This document shows positions 11,865 to 22,250 of a DNA stretch of 64,000 nt, one piece after another. The notes below the pieces were generated by a model. The model was not told the DNA's origin and searched no databases. It saw only the letters and a list, made by a program, of their open reading frames with translations. Source of the stretch: Endomychus coccineus (Eukaryota > Arthropoda > Insecta > Coleoptera > Endomychidae). A program made the translations under genes and the position numbers. The stretch's first letter is position 1. Each line of letters opens with the position of its first letter. The stretch spans positions 148,850,243 to 148,914,242 of the forward strand of contig OY294067.1 in the NCBI GenBank assembly GCA_958510875.1, written 5' to 3'.

Positions 11865-13389
11865 ACAAAGACAAAAATAATAAGCATATGTATTAGTGTG
11901 CCCTATTTCCCGAGAATTTATATATAACTAACTTACTGCAAAAGAATTACCTAATATATTACTTTAATGATAATACTAGGATATATGGTATTTAAAAATT
12001 CACTCGATTAGATTCAACTCATCGATGAATCAAACTATAAACTGGTAGCAAACGATAAATCCAATTAAACAAATTTAACAAAGAAGGATTTGTTGATCGT
12101 TCAGTAGCATATCAGACTTCTTATATTTATTAAGTTATTACTTTGTAATAATTGTTTGAAGAACTTATTAAACTAGTGAAAATCAAACTTTTAATAGTTA
12201 TTTTATTTGAGTTAACAAATTGTTGTTCTATAGAAGATAGTTTTAAAAGCATCTCTAAAAGGTTGTTATAACCCTATAAATTCTAACTTATTAGGTTCTT
12301 TTCAAATATGGATATAGCCCAAGACCCTACATTCCAGCAATGCAGTGAAAGCAACTATAGAACACAAATGATTGAAATTAAACTTAAATTCAATATTGAA
12401 ACTATATCATTGAATATCATTCATGAATAAATTCACTGACAGATTCTAAATCTACTATGCGAATCGTACAGAATAACATATTATTCTTTCTATAAATTTC
12501 CCACAAATCTGAAACAAGTTTCTTCCGTACTAAATACAATAGTGTCGTGTAAATATAAACCAACCTGGCTCTCACTGGTTTGAACTCTGATAATTTGACA
12601 TTTTGAAGATCGCAACCTTTTTTTCTACTGGAGCTCTCAAGAAAGATTACGCTGATATCCCTAAGATAATTGAATCTATTAATCTCAATCGAATGATCTG
12701 ATTAACATTGAATACCTCCAAATTGCGGAGAAGTTTACTATTATGGAATTCATAAATAGGGTTCTTGAAATTGTCACCTCTTAATAACCAACGCAAACAT
12801 TCAGTTTTCATCAATATATGAAAATCTAATAATTATGTTATAATATATCTCAATTGCAAACAGATGAGACGGCACCGGATTGATACTGTTCGGAATAACG
12901 ATTTTTTGGCACTACATGAAGATTTATTGCATCCCTATGTATATCTACCCTGGTCTCACCCGACCGAAATTATATGATGAGTACGTAATTATTTTGGCTC
13001 AGTTAAAACTCGTCTTTCATAGTGTCAATACGGATTTCGCAAAAGAATGAAGCATTGATCTATTCAAGATAAAACTGGTGTTAACTGGCTTGTGAACAAG
13101 TTAATTTAATTTTCCAATAAGTTTTGTAGATAAAACGTCACCTCTAGATATCAAACATAACAGAATTTCTCAAGCATGATCAACGCTAGGTGATTACTCT
13201 GTATAAGTTAAGCAATACATTACAATAAAAAATAGCAAAAACAAAACAATGCTTCGAAAACGGAATGATAATGAACGTAACTCATAATATTCCATAATAA
13301 ATCTTATATTGGAGGAACCTCAAAACCATTGAAACAAATTGAAGAACACAAACAAATATACGGAGTAGAGAATTTCAAACATTACCCAT
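11865..13389. other. No recognisable gene
   Basis: AT-rich stretch with only short open frames. I see no transposon ends, tRNA or conserved protein segment here. Confidence 0.45.
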
Positions 13390-14041
13390 TTGTCAATAAG
13401 CATATTTATGGTAGGGCTTCGAATAGCATTGTGTTCATCAATGATTTACTATCCTTTCAGAGGTTTATATTTACAAAAATATGAAAATCTAACAGGACCA
13501 AAGTGGACTGGAAATCAAGAAATGTGGGTTCGAATCCTGCTTATGGTTCAATCTTTTACGTTTATTCATCTTTATAATCCTATGTTAAATTATTCAAGTT
13601 ATCTTCATATTTCAGAAAATATGATTCTATGTCTCTTAAGTTACATACACGAAATTGTGGCCGATTAGACAAAGAAACTTTAAACTTGTTTATTCTTAAC
13701 CAGAACATTTCTCAGTCAGTTCTATTGGAATATATAATAACCGGGATGCTGTCATTTGAATAAGAACTGTCAAGTAACTGCCAATCATAGCAGTACTAAC
13801 CTACAATTCTTACTTCAAAAAACGACTGAATTTCAGATGATTGTGCGTGAATAGTTGATCTATGGTAGGGCATCCAATCGCATTGTGTTCATCAATGATC
13901 TACTATCCTTTCAGAGGTTTATATTTACAAAAACATGAAAATCTAACCAGAAATGTGGGTTCGAATTCCGCCTATGGTTCAATATTCCACGGTTATTCAT
14001 CTTTATAATCCTATCTATATATATAAATGCTATATCCTATA
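13390..14041 (+). repeat. Two decayed units of the 473-bp tRNA-like repeat
   Basis: Same repeat family as at 37.06-39.28 kb (shared landmarks: TATGGTAGGGC, CTACTATCCTTTCAGAGG, CGTTTATTCATC, GGGATGCTGTCATTTGAATAAG). The first unit keeps its tRNA-like core with an internal deletion (13497-13548). In the second the 5' half of the core is gone. The second unit ends in ATATATATA where a truncated R4-like LINE begins. Confidence 0.75.
13497..13548 (+). tRNA. Decayed tRNA-like core (pseudo)
   Basis: Retains the B-box GGTTCGAATCC and the 3' acceptor strand, but the D arm and part of the anticodon arm are deleted (~21 nt shorter than the 73-nt copies near 38 kb). Not a functional tRNA. Confidence 0.55.
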
Positions 14042-15266
14042 GCATTTATCTCCCACGTCATCGGGGAGGTAGGGGACTCCTCAGTCTGGAGGGTCTGCAT
14101 CGAAGTGTGGTTCTGAGTATAGCTTGTAAAGTTCTTAGGAGCTCGGACCCCCTCCTGTGCCTTGTTAAAAGTCACGAATTGGCCGGAGTGGGGGCATTTA
14201 TCGTTAAGGCAGCACAAAAAGCTGCGGAAGAACTTGGTCTCGAATTTCAGATCAGTCGAGAAGGCCGACTAGAGGGCAACCTCGAGCTCCTACCTTCTCG
14301 CCTGAAAGCCCAGATGAATGCCGCGGAGCAAGATCTTACGCTCAGGCGGCATGTTGACAAGCCGATAAACGGTTTTTTTTATCGAAACATCGAAACGCTT
14401 GGCTTGTCAACTAGGCTGACCTTCGGCTACATAAGGTCAGCCGGGCTTACATCCGAGACTGAGGGATTTACCGCAGCTTGCCAAGATGGCGTAATTAACA
14501 CCTTGGTCTATCGCCGCAATGTGATGGGTGTGCAGGTCCCTGATGTCAGCTGCAGGGCCTGTCGAAAGGCGCCTGAGACGCTTTTCCACCTTCTGTTGGC
14601 ATGTCCGGCAAAAGCGGCCTCGGCGTACACCCATCACCATAATGCGGCCCTACGGGTGCTGTATTACCATCTAAGGCACTCGTACGGAATAGACCAAGAG
14701 CCGGTGCTACCTTACATGCCAGGACATATTGAGTCCGTTGTCGGAAACGAAAAATGCCAGATCTTCTGGAATTATCCGTTTCCGACCGTGAGGTCCATAC
14801 AAGCAAATAGGCCTGACGTTGTCCTCCTCGATAAACTAATCAAGACTATGTATGTCATCGAATTCTCCGCTCCGGCAGAGAAGAACATAGTCTTGAAAGA
14901 GGACGAAAAATGGACAAAATATCAAGATCTCCTGTTCGAGCTCCGCACGCTATACCCAGGCCAAGGTCGTATTAGTGGTTCTGATCATCGGTGTTTTGGG
15001 CGGAATTCGGTCTTCGCTGCGTTCAAACTTGAAGATCATTTCGGCCTGTAGGAACTCGGCGCAGATCTTGATAGACCGGATGCAAAAGGCAGTAATTCTG
15101 GGTTCAATTAGAATACTTAGGGCACATGATTTAGGAACCTGAAGCTACTTACCGACCGGTGGGGAGGAGTAGCTTCGGTTAACCGCCTTTTAGGTTTTTT
15201 CTGGCGCGACTGCTGCGATGTCGTCGGAGCTCGCAGCAGCCCCGACCAGGTTTGAATGTAAAAAAG
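14042..15266 (+). pseudogene. R4-like LINE, 5'-truncated copy
   Basis: The 3' third of the same LINE that is full length at 39421-43144, starting in the codons for IYLPRH. It includes the CCHC-like motif (C..C..APETLFHLLLAC) and the restriction-enzyme-like endonuclease region (NRPDVVLLDK, YVIEFSAPAE, KWTKYQDLL). Compared with the full copy it lacks 2 bp at ~14963, which shifts the frame after RTLYPG; in the original frame the ORF would end at the TGA at 15140-15142. The 3' UTR is nearly identical to the full copy and runs directly into a (TA)n tract. A dead copy by 5' truncation and frameshift. Confidence 0.85.
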
Positions 15267-15275
15267 TATATATAT

Positions 15276-15349
<74 letters not shown>
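15267..15349. repeat. (TA)n microsatellite 1
   Basis: About 80 bp of TA repeat, directly after the 3' end of the truncated R4-like LINE and directly before a PLE terminal-repeat fragment. Confidence 0.95.
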
Positions 15350-15356
<7 letters not shown>

Positions 15357-15546
15357 ACCAAGAAAACATACAAATATTACAAATGGTTCAAGAATATCAA
15401 TAAAAGAATATATAGATCTTCCAGACTCTGCGACTTTGCCGAAACGTCGTGAAATTGGTCCTTGTGAGGACCGAAACCACACAACGCGGATCAATACCCG
15501 AGAATCCAGTTCTACACATTACGTCCTCGAGAACCTAAGAAGAAAC
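15350..15546 (+). repeat. PLE terminal-repeat fragment with a deleted hammerhead core
   Basis: Contains ATACCAAGAAAACATACAAAT and, near 15425, GCGACTTTGCCGAAACGTCGTG, the 3' half of the hammerhead-type motif that is complete at 16666-16707. The CTGAAGA half is missing (GACTCT is joined directly to GCGACTTTGCC). It ends with AGAAGAAACATATA at the next (TA)n tract. Confidence 0.6.
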
Positions 15547-15562
15547 ATATATATATATACGT

Positions 15563-15627
<65 letters not shown>
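15547..15627. repeat. (TA)n microsatellite 2
   Basis: About 80 bp of TA repeat with an early CG interruption. It truncates the 5' side of the PLE endonuclease segment that follows. Confidence 0.95.
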
Positions 15628-15628
<1 letters not shown>

Positions 15629-16401
15629 CTGTTTATTCCATCCCTTGCAAAGATTGCGAAAAGGTATATATTGGCCAATCTTCACAATACCTCGAAAAAA
15701 GATTAAATGGCCACAAATATACCAAAAATTCATCAACTGCGCTCAATAAACATGTGAAAGACACTAACCATACTTTCGACTACAACAATACAAAAATTTT
15801 GAATATTGAAACAAACGACAACAAACGTTTGATATTAGAATCTATTCAAATTAAAAAAAACAATTGTGTAAATGACAAAATAGATTCCAATCTTTCGAAA
15901 CTGTACAATAATCTAATTCAAACTTAACAAAATTTTATTAATTTGAAGTGCCACTTTCCATTGTCTATTTAAAATTCAACCTAAAAAAGATGAAGTATTA
16001 TTTAACTATGACACTATAGAGTAACAATTTTGAGGTTAAATTCCATAGAATTATCTTAAACTTGAATAGTTATGATAGAAATACTTATCATAGAGTAACT
16101 AATTCATACAATAATTCATAGATATTTATAATTGTACAATATTGGAATGTCTTGTATTTAATCAAATTCAATCTATTTCAAATTGTAGTTAGCCATACAT
16201 TACTCTTTCACTCACAACCGATCCAATGTTTTCTGCAGTTTTAATTGGATCTTAAAACACAAGTCGGCTGCAGACGCATTTCATTATTCGAAATCATCTA
16301 TTCTTTTCTAAATTACATGGAAACACTAATTCAATTAACAATTTTGATAAAGGCAATAAACGTTGTCGAAACGTCGAAACAGAATTTTTGTTTCATTATC
16401 A

Positions 16402-16402
<1 letters not shown>
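15628..16402 (+). pseudogene. Penelope-like element: GIY-YIG endonuclease end plus 3' region
   Basis: The open segment at 15631-15927 encodes the C-terminal endonuclease of a Penelope-like element: a C..C zinc pair (SIPCKDCEK), the YIG motif (VYIGQSSQYLEKR) and downstream H/E positions (LNGHK, NRK-type helix LILESIQ). PLE enzymes cut target DNA for reverse transcription; here the reverse transcriptase part is gone, replaced by a (TA)n tract. After the stop at 15927 an untranslated 3' part runs to GTCGAAACGTCGAAACAG and the next (TA)n. A near-identical segment lies at 31720-32500. 5'-truncated, so no complete element. Confidence 0.8.
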
Positions 16403-16485
<83 letters not shown>

Positions 16486-16488
16486 ATG
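16403..16488. repeat. (TA)n microsatellite 3
   Basis: TA repeat between the PLE 3' end and the first of two head-to-head hammerhead-bearing terminal repeats. Confidence 0.95.
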
Positions 16489-16581
16489 TTTCTTCTTAGG
16501 TTCTCGCGGACGTAATGTGTAGAACTAGATTCTCGGGTATTGATTCGCGTTGTGTGGTTTCGGTCCTCAAAAGGACCAATT

Positions 16582-16623
16582 TCACGACGTTTCGGCAAAG
16601 TCGCATTTGCCATCTTCAGGTGA
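16582..16623 (-). ncRNA. Hammerhead ribozyme motif (PLE type), minus strand
   Basis: Mirror copy of the motif at 16666-16707, with CTGAAGA, a 6-bp stem II (GGCAAA/TTTGCC), GAAAC and GTC, and a short stem I (TCAC/GTGA). Penelope-like elements are known to carry such minimal hammerheads in their terminal repeats. Confidence 0.55.
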
Positions 16624-16665
16624 TTCGACCGTAGAGTCCTAGATTTTCCAGACTCTACGGTCGAA

Positions 16666-16707
16666 TCACCTGAAGATGGCAAATGCGACTTTGCCGAAAC
16701 GTCGTGA
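16666..16707 (+). ncRNA. Hammerhead ribozyme motif (PLE type), plus strand
   Basis: Reads TCAC, CTGAAGA, T, stem II GGCAAA-TGCGAC-TTTGCC, GAAAC, GTC, GTGA. This has the order of a type I hammerhead: stem I 3' strand, CUGANGA box, stem II hairpin, GAAA, stem III, NUH cleavage site, stem I 5' strand. Stem III is only the self-complementary ACGT with no loop, so cleavage within one molecule is doubtful; dimeric action is a possibility. One unpaired T sits between CTGAAGA and stem II. Confidence 0.55.
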
Positions 16708-16770
16708 AATTGGTCCTTTTGAAGACCGAAACCACACAACGCGGATCAATACCCGAGAATCCAGTTCTAC

Positions 16771-16838
<68 letters not shown>
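16771..16838. repeat. (TA)n microsatellite 4
   Basis: TA repeat joining the second hammerhead arm to the minus-strand PLE 3' end. Confidence 0.95.
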
Positions 16839-16961
16839 TGAAAATGAAATAAAAATTCTGTTTGACGTTTCGACAATATTTATTTATTATGACATATATG
16901 TAGGTCATAAGGTTTCGCTATATTACAAATTTTTTCTGAAAGACCATTAATATATGGTAGT
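16839..16961 (-). pseudogene. PLE fragment, minus strand, interrupted by the giant hairpin element
   Basis: Read on the minus strand it encodes [22 protein letters not shown], the end of the PLE reverse transcriptase region, and then jumps directly to the PLE 3' end (ATTGTCGAAACGTCAAACAG), so the endonuclease domain is deleted. Its upstream continuation lies 14.4 kb away at 31327-31428, on the far side of the inserted hairpin element. Confidence 0.75.
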
Positions 16962-16967
16962 GATATG
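16962..16967. repeat. Target-site duplication GATATG (left)
   Basis: GATATG precedes the left end of the hairpin element and recurs directly after its right end. Removing the element plus one GATATG rejoins a PLE sequence colinear with the uninterrupted copy at ~31560-31590 apart from two substitutions. Confidence 0.85.
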
Positions 16968-17035
16968 AGTAGATTAAGTGGACGAGTTCTCCACCAGGAA
17001 GTGACGTCATCGACCGGATGTTGCGCGCGCAACTT

Positions 17036-17290
17036 CGGATGTAACGTTACTAACCCGCGAAATTCAAACGTGTCCATAGAGCTTACGATGATTACAGAAC
17101 TCTCAACCATAGAGGTCTGGGTCATAGAATGTGAGGTTGGTTGTATGTCACGTCATCGATCCGCGAAATTCAAACGTGTCCATAGAGCTTACGATGATTA
17201 TAGAACTTTCGACCATAGAGGTCTGGATGTGAGGTTAGTTGGATGTGACGTCATCGACCCGCCAAATTCAAACGTAGAGGTGTTTTGGTG
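17036..17290 (+). repeat. Subterminal ~115-bp repeats, left arm
   Basis: Two complete units and a partial one, each with a CGAAATTCAAACGTGTCC block, CATAGAGCTTACGATGATTA and CATAGAGGTCTGG, linked by TGACGTCATCGA. The CRE-like palindrome TGACGTCA occurs repeatedly here and near the tip. Tip repeats of this kind often hold transposase or host factor sites, but no binding is shown by sequence alone. Confidence 0.75.
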
Positions 17291-17329
17291 ATGTTTATCA
17301 TGGCCGACGTTGGAAGCGAATGTCAGAAG

Positions 17330-20140
17330 AATAAACATCAAAACCACAATATGACTGATGTTGTAGCTACATCGCCGCCATCTTCTGATGAACCGATGAA
17401 CTATCATACTTAAATGTCAATGTCAGACCAGTTAACTTCAAACGACTACATCTATGAATGAACCGATCAACCGTCATGCATACCTGTCAACGTCAGAAAT
17501 GTTAACGTCAAGGGACGACATCTATGAGGTCACAATTCAAAATATGACTGATGTTATAGCTACATCACCGCCATCTCTTAATGAACCGATGAACTATCAT
17601 ACTTCAATGTCAATGTCAGAACAGTTAACTTCAAATGACTACATCTATGAATGAACCGATCAACCGTCATGCGTACCTGTCAACGTCAAAGGACGACATC
17701 TATAAGGTATCTTGTTAATGTTTTTGCGCGGGAAATTTATGAACCGATGAACTATCATAGCTGGATGTCAATGTCAGAACAGTTAACGTCAAAGGACGAC
17801 ATCTATGAGACTCCAATTCAAAATGTTACCGATGTTGTAGCCTAAATCGCCATCTATCACTAAACCGATGAACTATCATAGCTGAATGTCAATATCAGAA
17901 CAGCGGGAAGTTACATCTCAATTCAAAAAAACGATATATTAATGAACTATCATAGCTTGATGTCCATGTCAGAACAGCTAACATCAAAGGACGACATCTA
18001 TGAGGTGTTTTGCTGATGTTTGCGCGAGGAATTTCAAAAATTTGACTCATGTTGTAGCTATACTGTCATTTATTATTGAACCACACCGTAATTCCTAAAA
18101 TAATGAACTTCTATGAGGTATCTTGTTAATGTTTTTGATGGGGAAATTTATGAACCGATGAACTATCATGGCTGGATGTCAATGTCAGAACCGTTAACGT
18201 CAAAGGACGACATCTATGAGACTCCAATTCAAAATGTTACCAATGTTGTAGCTTATATCGCAATCTAATAATAAACCGATGAACTATCATAGATGAATGT
18301 CAATGTCAGAACAGTTAACGTCAAAGGACGACATCTATGAGGTATTTTGTTAATGTTTTCGAAGGGGAAGTTTCATCTCAATTCAAAAAACGATATATTA
18401 ATGAACTATCATAGCTTGATGTCCATGTCAGAACAGCTAACGCCAAAGGACGACATCTATGAGGTGTTTTGTTGATGTTTGCGCGAGGAATTTCAAAAAT
18501 TTAACTCATGTTGTAGCTATACTGTCATTTATTATTGAACCACACCGTAATTCCAAAAATAATGAACTTTTAAAATAACCTACAAATTTCCTCAACGTTC
18601 AATGATTACTTACGTATGTGAAATTATTACACCAGAAACCACATTGAGTATATGAGAACACGTGGAAGCAATTAATTTTGCATACACCTGCTTCATCACA
18701 TTCAGTTTATACGAGAATAACAGCGCGTATAAATGAGTACAATGGGACTCACTCATTAGGTAAACTATGAAATTCGGTGTCATGGCGGCTATCGCGGGAA
18801 TTTCAAACGAGGTGTCTGTCACGTAGATCTTCAAGGAGGTGTCATGGCGTCTGTCACGTGAACTGTCATGGCGGTTATCGCGGGAATTTGAAACGAGGTG
18901 TCTGTTACGTGGATCTTCAACGAGATGTTGTGGCGTCTGTCACGTGAACTGTCATGGCAGCTATCACGGGAATTTCAAACAAGGTGTCTGTTTCGTGGAT
19001 CTTCAACGAGGTGTCGTGGCGTATTTCGCGTGGGTCTTAAAAAGAATAGAACTGTTTTAGAACCTAAATTACACAAAACAATACCAAATTGAGAGGTATA
19101 ATAGCTACAGCTGCAGCACTATCAACCGTCATGCATACCTGTAAACGTCAGAAATGTTAACGTCAAAAGACGACATCTATGAGGTACTTATGTAATGTTT
19201 GCGTGGGAAATTTATGAATCGATGACTATCATGGCTAGATGTCAATGTTAGAACAGTTAACGTCAAAGGATGACATCTATGAGACTCCAATTCAAAATAT
19301 TACTGATGTTGTAGCTATATCACCATCTATTAATAAACCGATGAACTATCACACCTGAATGTCAATGTCAGAACAGTTAACGTCAAAGGACGACATCTAT
19401 GAGATATTTTGTTAATGTTTTTGCGCGGGAAGTCCCATCTCAATTCAAAATATGATCTATTAGTGAACCGGTGAACTATCATGACTGGATGTCAATCTCA
19501 GAACAGTTAACGTCAAAGGACAACATCTATGAGACCCCAATTCAAAATATTACTATATCGCCATCTATTAATAAACCGATGAACAATCACACCTGAATGT
19601 CAATGTTAGAACAGTTAACGTCAAAGGACGACATCTATGAGATATTTTGTTAATGCTTTTGCGCGGGAAGTCCCATGTCAATTCAAAATATGATCTATTA
19701 GTGAACCGGTGAACTATCATGACTGGATGTCAATCTCAGAACAGTTAACGTCAAAGGACAACATCTATGAGACCCCAATTCAAAATATTACTATATCGCC
19801 ATCTATTGATAAACCGATGAACTATCACAACTGAATGTCAATGTCAGAACAGTTACCGTCAAAGGACGATATCTATGAGGTATTTTGTTAAAGTTTTTGC
19901 GTGGGAAGTTGCATATCGATTCAAAATATGATCTATTAATGAACCGATGAACTGTCATAGCTGAATGTCAATGTCAGAACAGTAAACGTAAGAGGACGAC
20001 ATCTATGAGACCCCAAATTCAAAATATTACTGATTCTGTAGATATATCGCCATCTATTATTAAACCGATGAACTATCATAGTTAAATATCAATTTCGGAA
20101 CAGCTAACGTCAAGGACGACATCTATGAGATGTTTTGGTA
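17330..20140 (+). repeat. Subterminal tandem arrays, left arm
   Basis: Irregular tandem array built on a core of GATGAACTATCAT, then TGTCAATGTCAGAACAG, then TTAACGTCAAAGGACGACATCTATGAG. I count about sixteen copies of the GACGACATCTATGAG end. Spacers vary (CAATTCAAAATATTAC, TTTTGTTAATGTTTTTGCG) and give unit lengths of roughly 80 to 190 bp, with higher-order repeats. Interrupted at 18772-19032 by a different short array. Translations of this array are not credible genes. Confidence 0.85.
18772..19032 (+). repeat. GC-richer inner array, left arm
   Basis: Four to five copies of a ~60-bp unit alternating between GGTGTCATGGCGGCTATCGCG and GGTGTCTGTCACGTGGATCTTC. A degenerate piece of the same array also appears in the loop (24258-24310). 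Confidence 0.75.
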
Positions 20141-21040
20141 ACGTTTTGTCTGGAAATCACTCTCAAAATTAAAAATTATCACTTATATTGTAGCTATATT
20201 GTCGTTCATTAATACCACACCCTAATTTCAAGATAATGAACCAGCAAAATAACCTAGAAATGTCCTCAACGTTAAATGTCTACTTACATATATGAAGTCT
20301 TTACACCAAAAGCACATTAAGTATTAAGTATTCATTTCTACATGCACCTGCGTCATCACATTCACTTTATACTGATTATGAGAACGACAACAGTCGTACA
20401 ATGAGAGGAATTCATTAAGTAAACAAATAACAATGAGTGAATCATTTTTACTACACACAATCTGTTGAATTTCGTTTAGGATTGAATGCGGAAATATTAA
20501 ATTTGATTGTACATATCGATCGTTTGATTAAAATTCTAATAATGCATCCCAAACGTTATTTCGTTTATATTGGTTCACACATTTGAACGCGTATATTGTT
20601 CAAGTGCTTGGAATTGAAAATTCGAGTTTTTGGAGCTTAAGTAATAAGAAATCTAAGGTATGGTGTTTATACTAGCGTGTGTATTGAAATCAACCTTTGA
20701 GAATATCAATGAAATCATACAATTCCAGCAGCCCGAAGGTTCGTTTGCAATTTTACGAATGATGATGAACGATAAAAATGAATATTTTAACTTTCCGTTA
20801 TAACTTAGGTATTGACGTAACGTATAAAACTCAGAATAATTCGGAACGATTAATTTTTATTGTTATCCACGATTGTCAACCTATATCTAAATCAGTTCGA
20901 GATGCAGACTTTTCAATTTATCGATATTTCGAAAGCTTATACTGAACTAAGAATTTACAATACTTCAAACTATCCATTTCGCTTAAAATATACATAGCAG
21001 TATATTATAGAAACTTTGTTAAAGATCACATAAAAATCGA
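20141..21040. other. Unique AT-rich DNA in the left arm
   Basis: No array units and no credible frame. Near 21065-21125 a short stretch reads ALEALGSVARGASAIENTV in one frame, an alanine/glycine-rich pattern that may be the tail of a lost structural gene. This is a guess from composition and position beside the protease remnant. Confidence 0.35.
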
Positions 21041-21149
21041 AAGATTCGAGATGTAGACTCATGAGCTCTAGAAGCCTTAGGATCAGTTGCAAGAGGTGCA
21101 AGTGCTATCGAAAATACGGTGATTAATCAGCTTAAAACAACGGAACGCA

Positions 21150-21356
21150 TTGGGTAGCGTTCAGAAAAAAATCGATAACGATGTGGAATATTTTGATTGT
21201 TTTGGAAATTTGAAGCCACCAAAGGAACTCGTTCAATATTTGGGTGGGAACGTTAGGTTTTTCTACAATAACTACACCTATCAGAACTATAATCAAGTGA
21301 TATGTGAACAGTTGTGCTTGAACTTTCTCACCGAAATTGTCGAAAGTATCAATTAA
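21150..21356 (+). pseudogene. Adenovirus-type cysteine protease, C-terminal remnant (left arm)
   Basis: A 68-codon open frame without its own ATG. The pattern YFDCFGNLKPPKELVQYLG, an aromatic YNNYTYQNYNQ stretch and CEQLCLNFL match the C-terminal third of the cysteine protease of Polintons/Mavericks and adenoviruses, the second cysteine lying where the catalytic nucleophile is expected. The N-terminal part with the catalytic histidine and acidic residue is absent. The mirror copy at 26908-27114 gives the same product. This is the main coding clue that the hairpin element descends from a Polinton-like virus-transposon. Confidence 0.6.
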
Positions 21357-21411
21357 ACCTTAGTCAGTCTATATCGAAACATCAAGCGAATCGCATTCAC
21401 ATCGTATTATC

Positions 21412-21882
21412 ATGAGAATCGCATTAGTTGACATTCAGGGGTTCTTCATTGACGATGCCTTCCATCCAAAAGAAATGTGTATACAAATTGGATTCAAACG
21501 TCATTATTCCTTATTCAAACCGCACACATCTTATTCATCGCTAAATGCAAAGGAGCGAAAGTCCGTATGGTATTTACAAAAGTCTTATCATGGACTCGAT
21601 TATGCATCTGGAAATGTGGATTATGAAGAAATAAATAATATTCTTAAATCGATTCAACTATGTGCAGTCGACTATATTTATGTTCGTGGTCAGCAAAAAG
21701 CAGAGTTTTTGAGAAGGAAGTGTATAGAATTGGATATTTTCCCACACATCGTAGATGTTCACAGTTTCGATGGTACTAACTGTGAAACGGGGAAATTCGA
21801 GGAAACAAACAACTTGACCTGTCTGAATCATCGTAATGACGGTGGTAAATACATGTGTGCAGTTCAACATGTGGATAAATGA
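21412..21882 (+). CDS. 156-aa protein, VDIQGF family (left arm)
   Basis: Intact frame from ATG at 21412. The family has no function I can name with confidence. Landmarks: N-terminal VDIQGFFIDD, KEMCIQIG, LFKPH, a basic KERKSVWYLQKSYHGLDYASGNVDY block at residues ~47-70, a YIYVRGQQKAEFLRRK segment, and C-terminal Cys/His residues (NLTCLNH). The 163-aa frame at 22503-22994 has the same landmarks in the same order, so the two are paralogues. The leading acidic residue and the lone basic helix could fit a nuclease-like fold, but that is inference. No signal peptide or membrane segment. Mirror copy at 26382-26852 is also intact. Confidence 0.65.
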   Translation: MRIALVDIQGFFIDDAFHPKEMCIQIGFKRHYSLFKPHTSYSSLNAKERKSVWYLQKSYHGLDYASGNVDYEEINNILKSIQLCAVDYIYVRGQQKAEFLRRKCIELDIFPHIVDVHSFDGTNCETGKFEETNNLTCLNHRNDGGKYMCAVQHVDK

Positions 21883-21889
21883 CAGCCGT

Positions 21890-22250
21890 GGTTTCTGAAT
21901 GTAATACTACCTAAATTATATGTATTTTATGAAATAAATATTATTATTACACCTATCTCCTTTATTATAATTATTTATTCAGATGGTAAATAGCTTTGTT
22001 TACATTTTTAACAAACCTTTTCAATATTAATACTGATAAAGAAGATAAAATAGCATACAAAATTGCTAAAATTTTATGAATAACTCCTTCTAGTGTGGAT
22101 GATGCTGATATTGTCTCTTGTATAAGATGTGGTAAACATGATGATTGCTATTCAGCGATATGCTCCATCACTTCGATCAAGGAATAAGAGTTTGAGTTTA
22201 TAATGTATGATTGTCTTGTGGAATGTTAAACGTGAATACCTCCAATTGGT
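21890..22250 (-). other. Open frame without ATG, membrane-like tail (left arm)
   Basis: On the minus strand a ~65-codon frame lacking an ATG ends in ILAILYAILSSLSVLILKR followed by a basic tail and a stop near 21979. The hydrophobic run resembles one membrane segment. It may be a 3' exon or a decayed gene end. The mirror frame lies at ~26105-26292. Confidence 0.3.

Larger units (their letters stand above)
16519..16770. repeat. Head-to-head inverted repeat of PLE terminal sequence
   Basis: Arms of ~120 bp (16519-16638 and 16650-16770) flank an 11-bp centre; the innermost matching part is GGTCGAATCACC with its complement. Each arm carries one complete hammerhead-type motif followed by the block CCGAAACCACACAACGCGG. 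Both arms end at (TA)n tracts. Confidence 0.85.

Noticed and set aside
15252..15452. Open frames encoding long YIYIYI runs
   Set aside because: They are translations of (TA)n microsatellites and occur on both strands at every TA tract.
17454..17845. Frames reading EPMNYH..MSMSEQLTS
   Set aside because: Products of the subterminal tandem array with no independent support as genes.
18839..19092. Frames reading MSWRLSREL.. in the left arm and mirror
   Set aside because: Translations of a short tandem array; overlapping frames in two phases are both open, as expected for a repeat.
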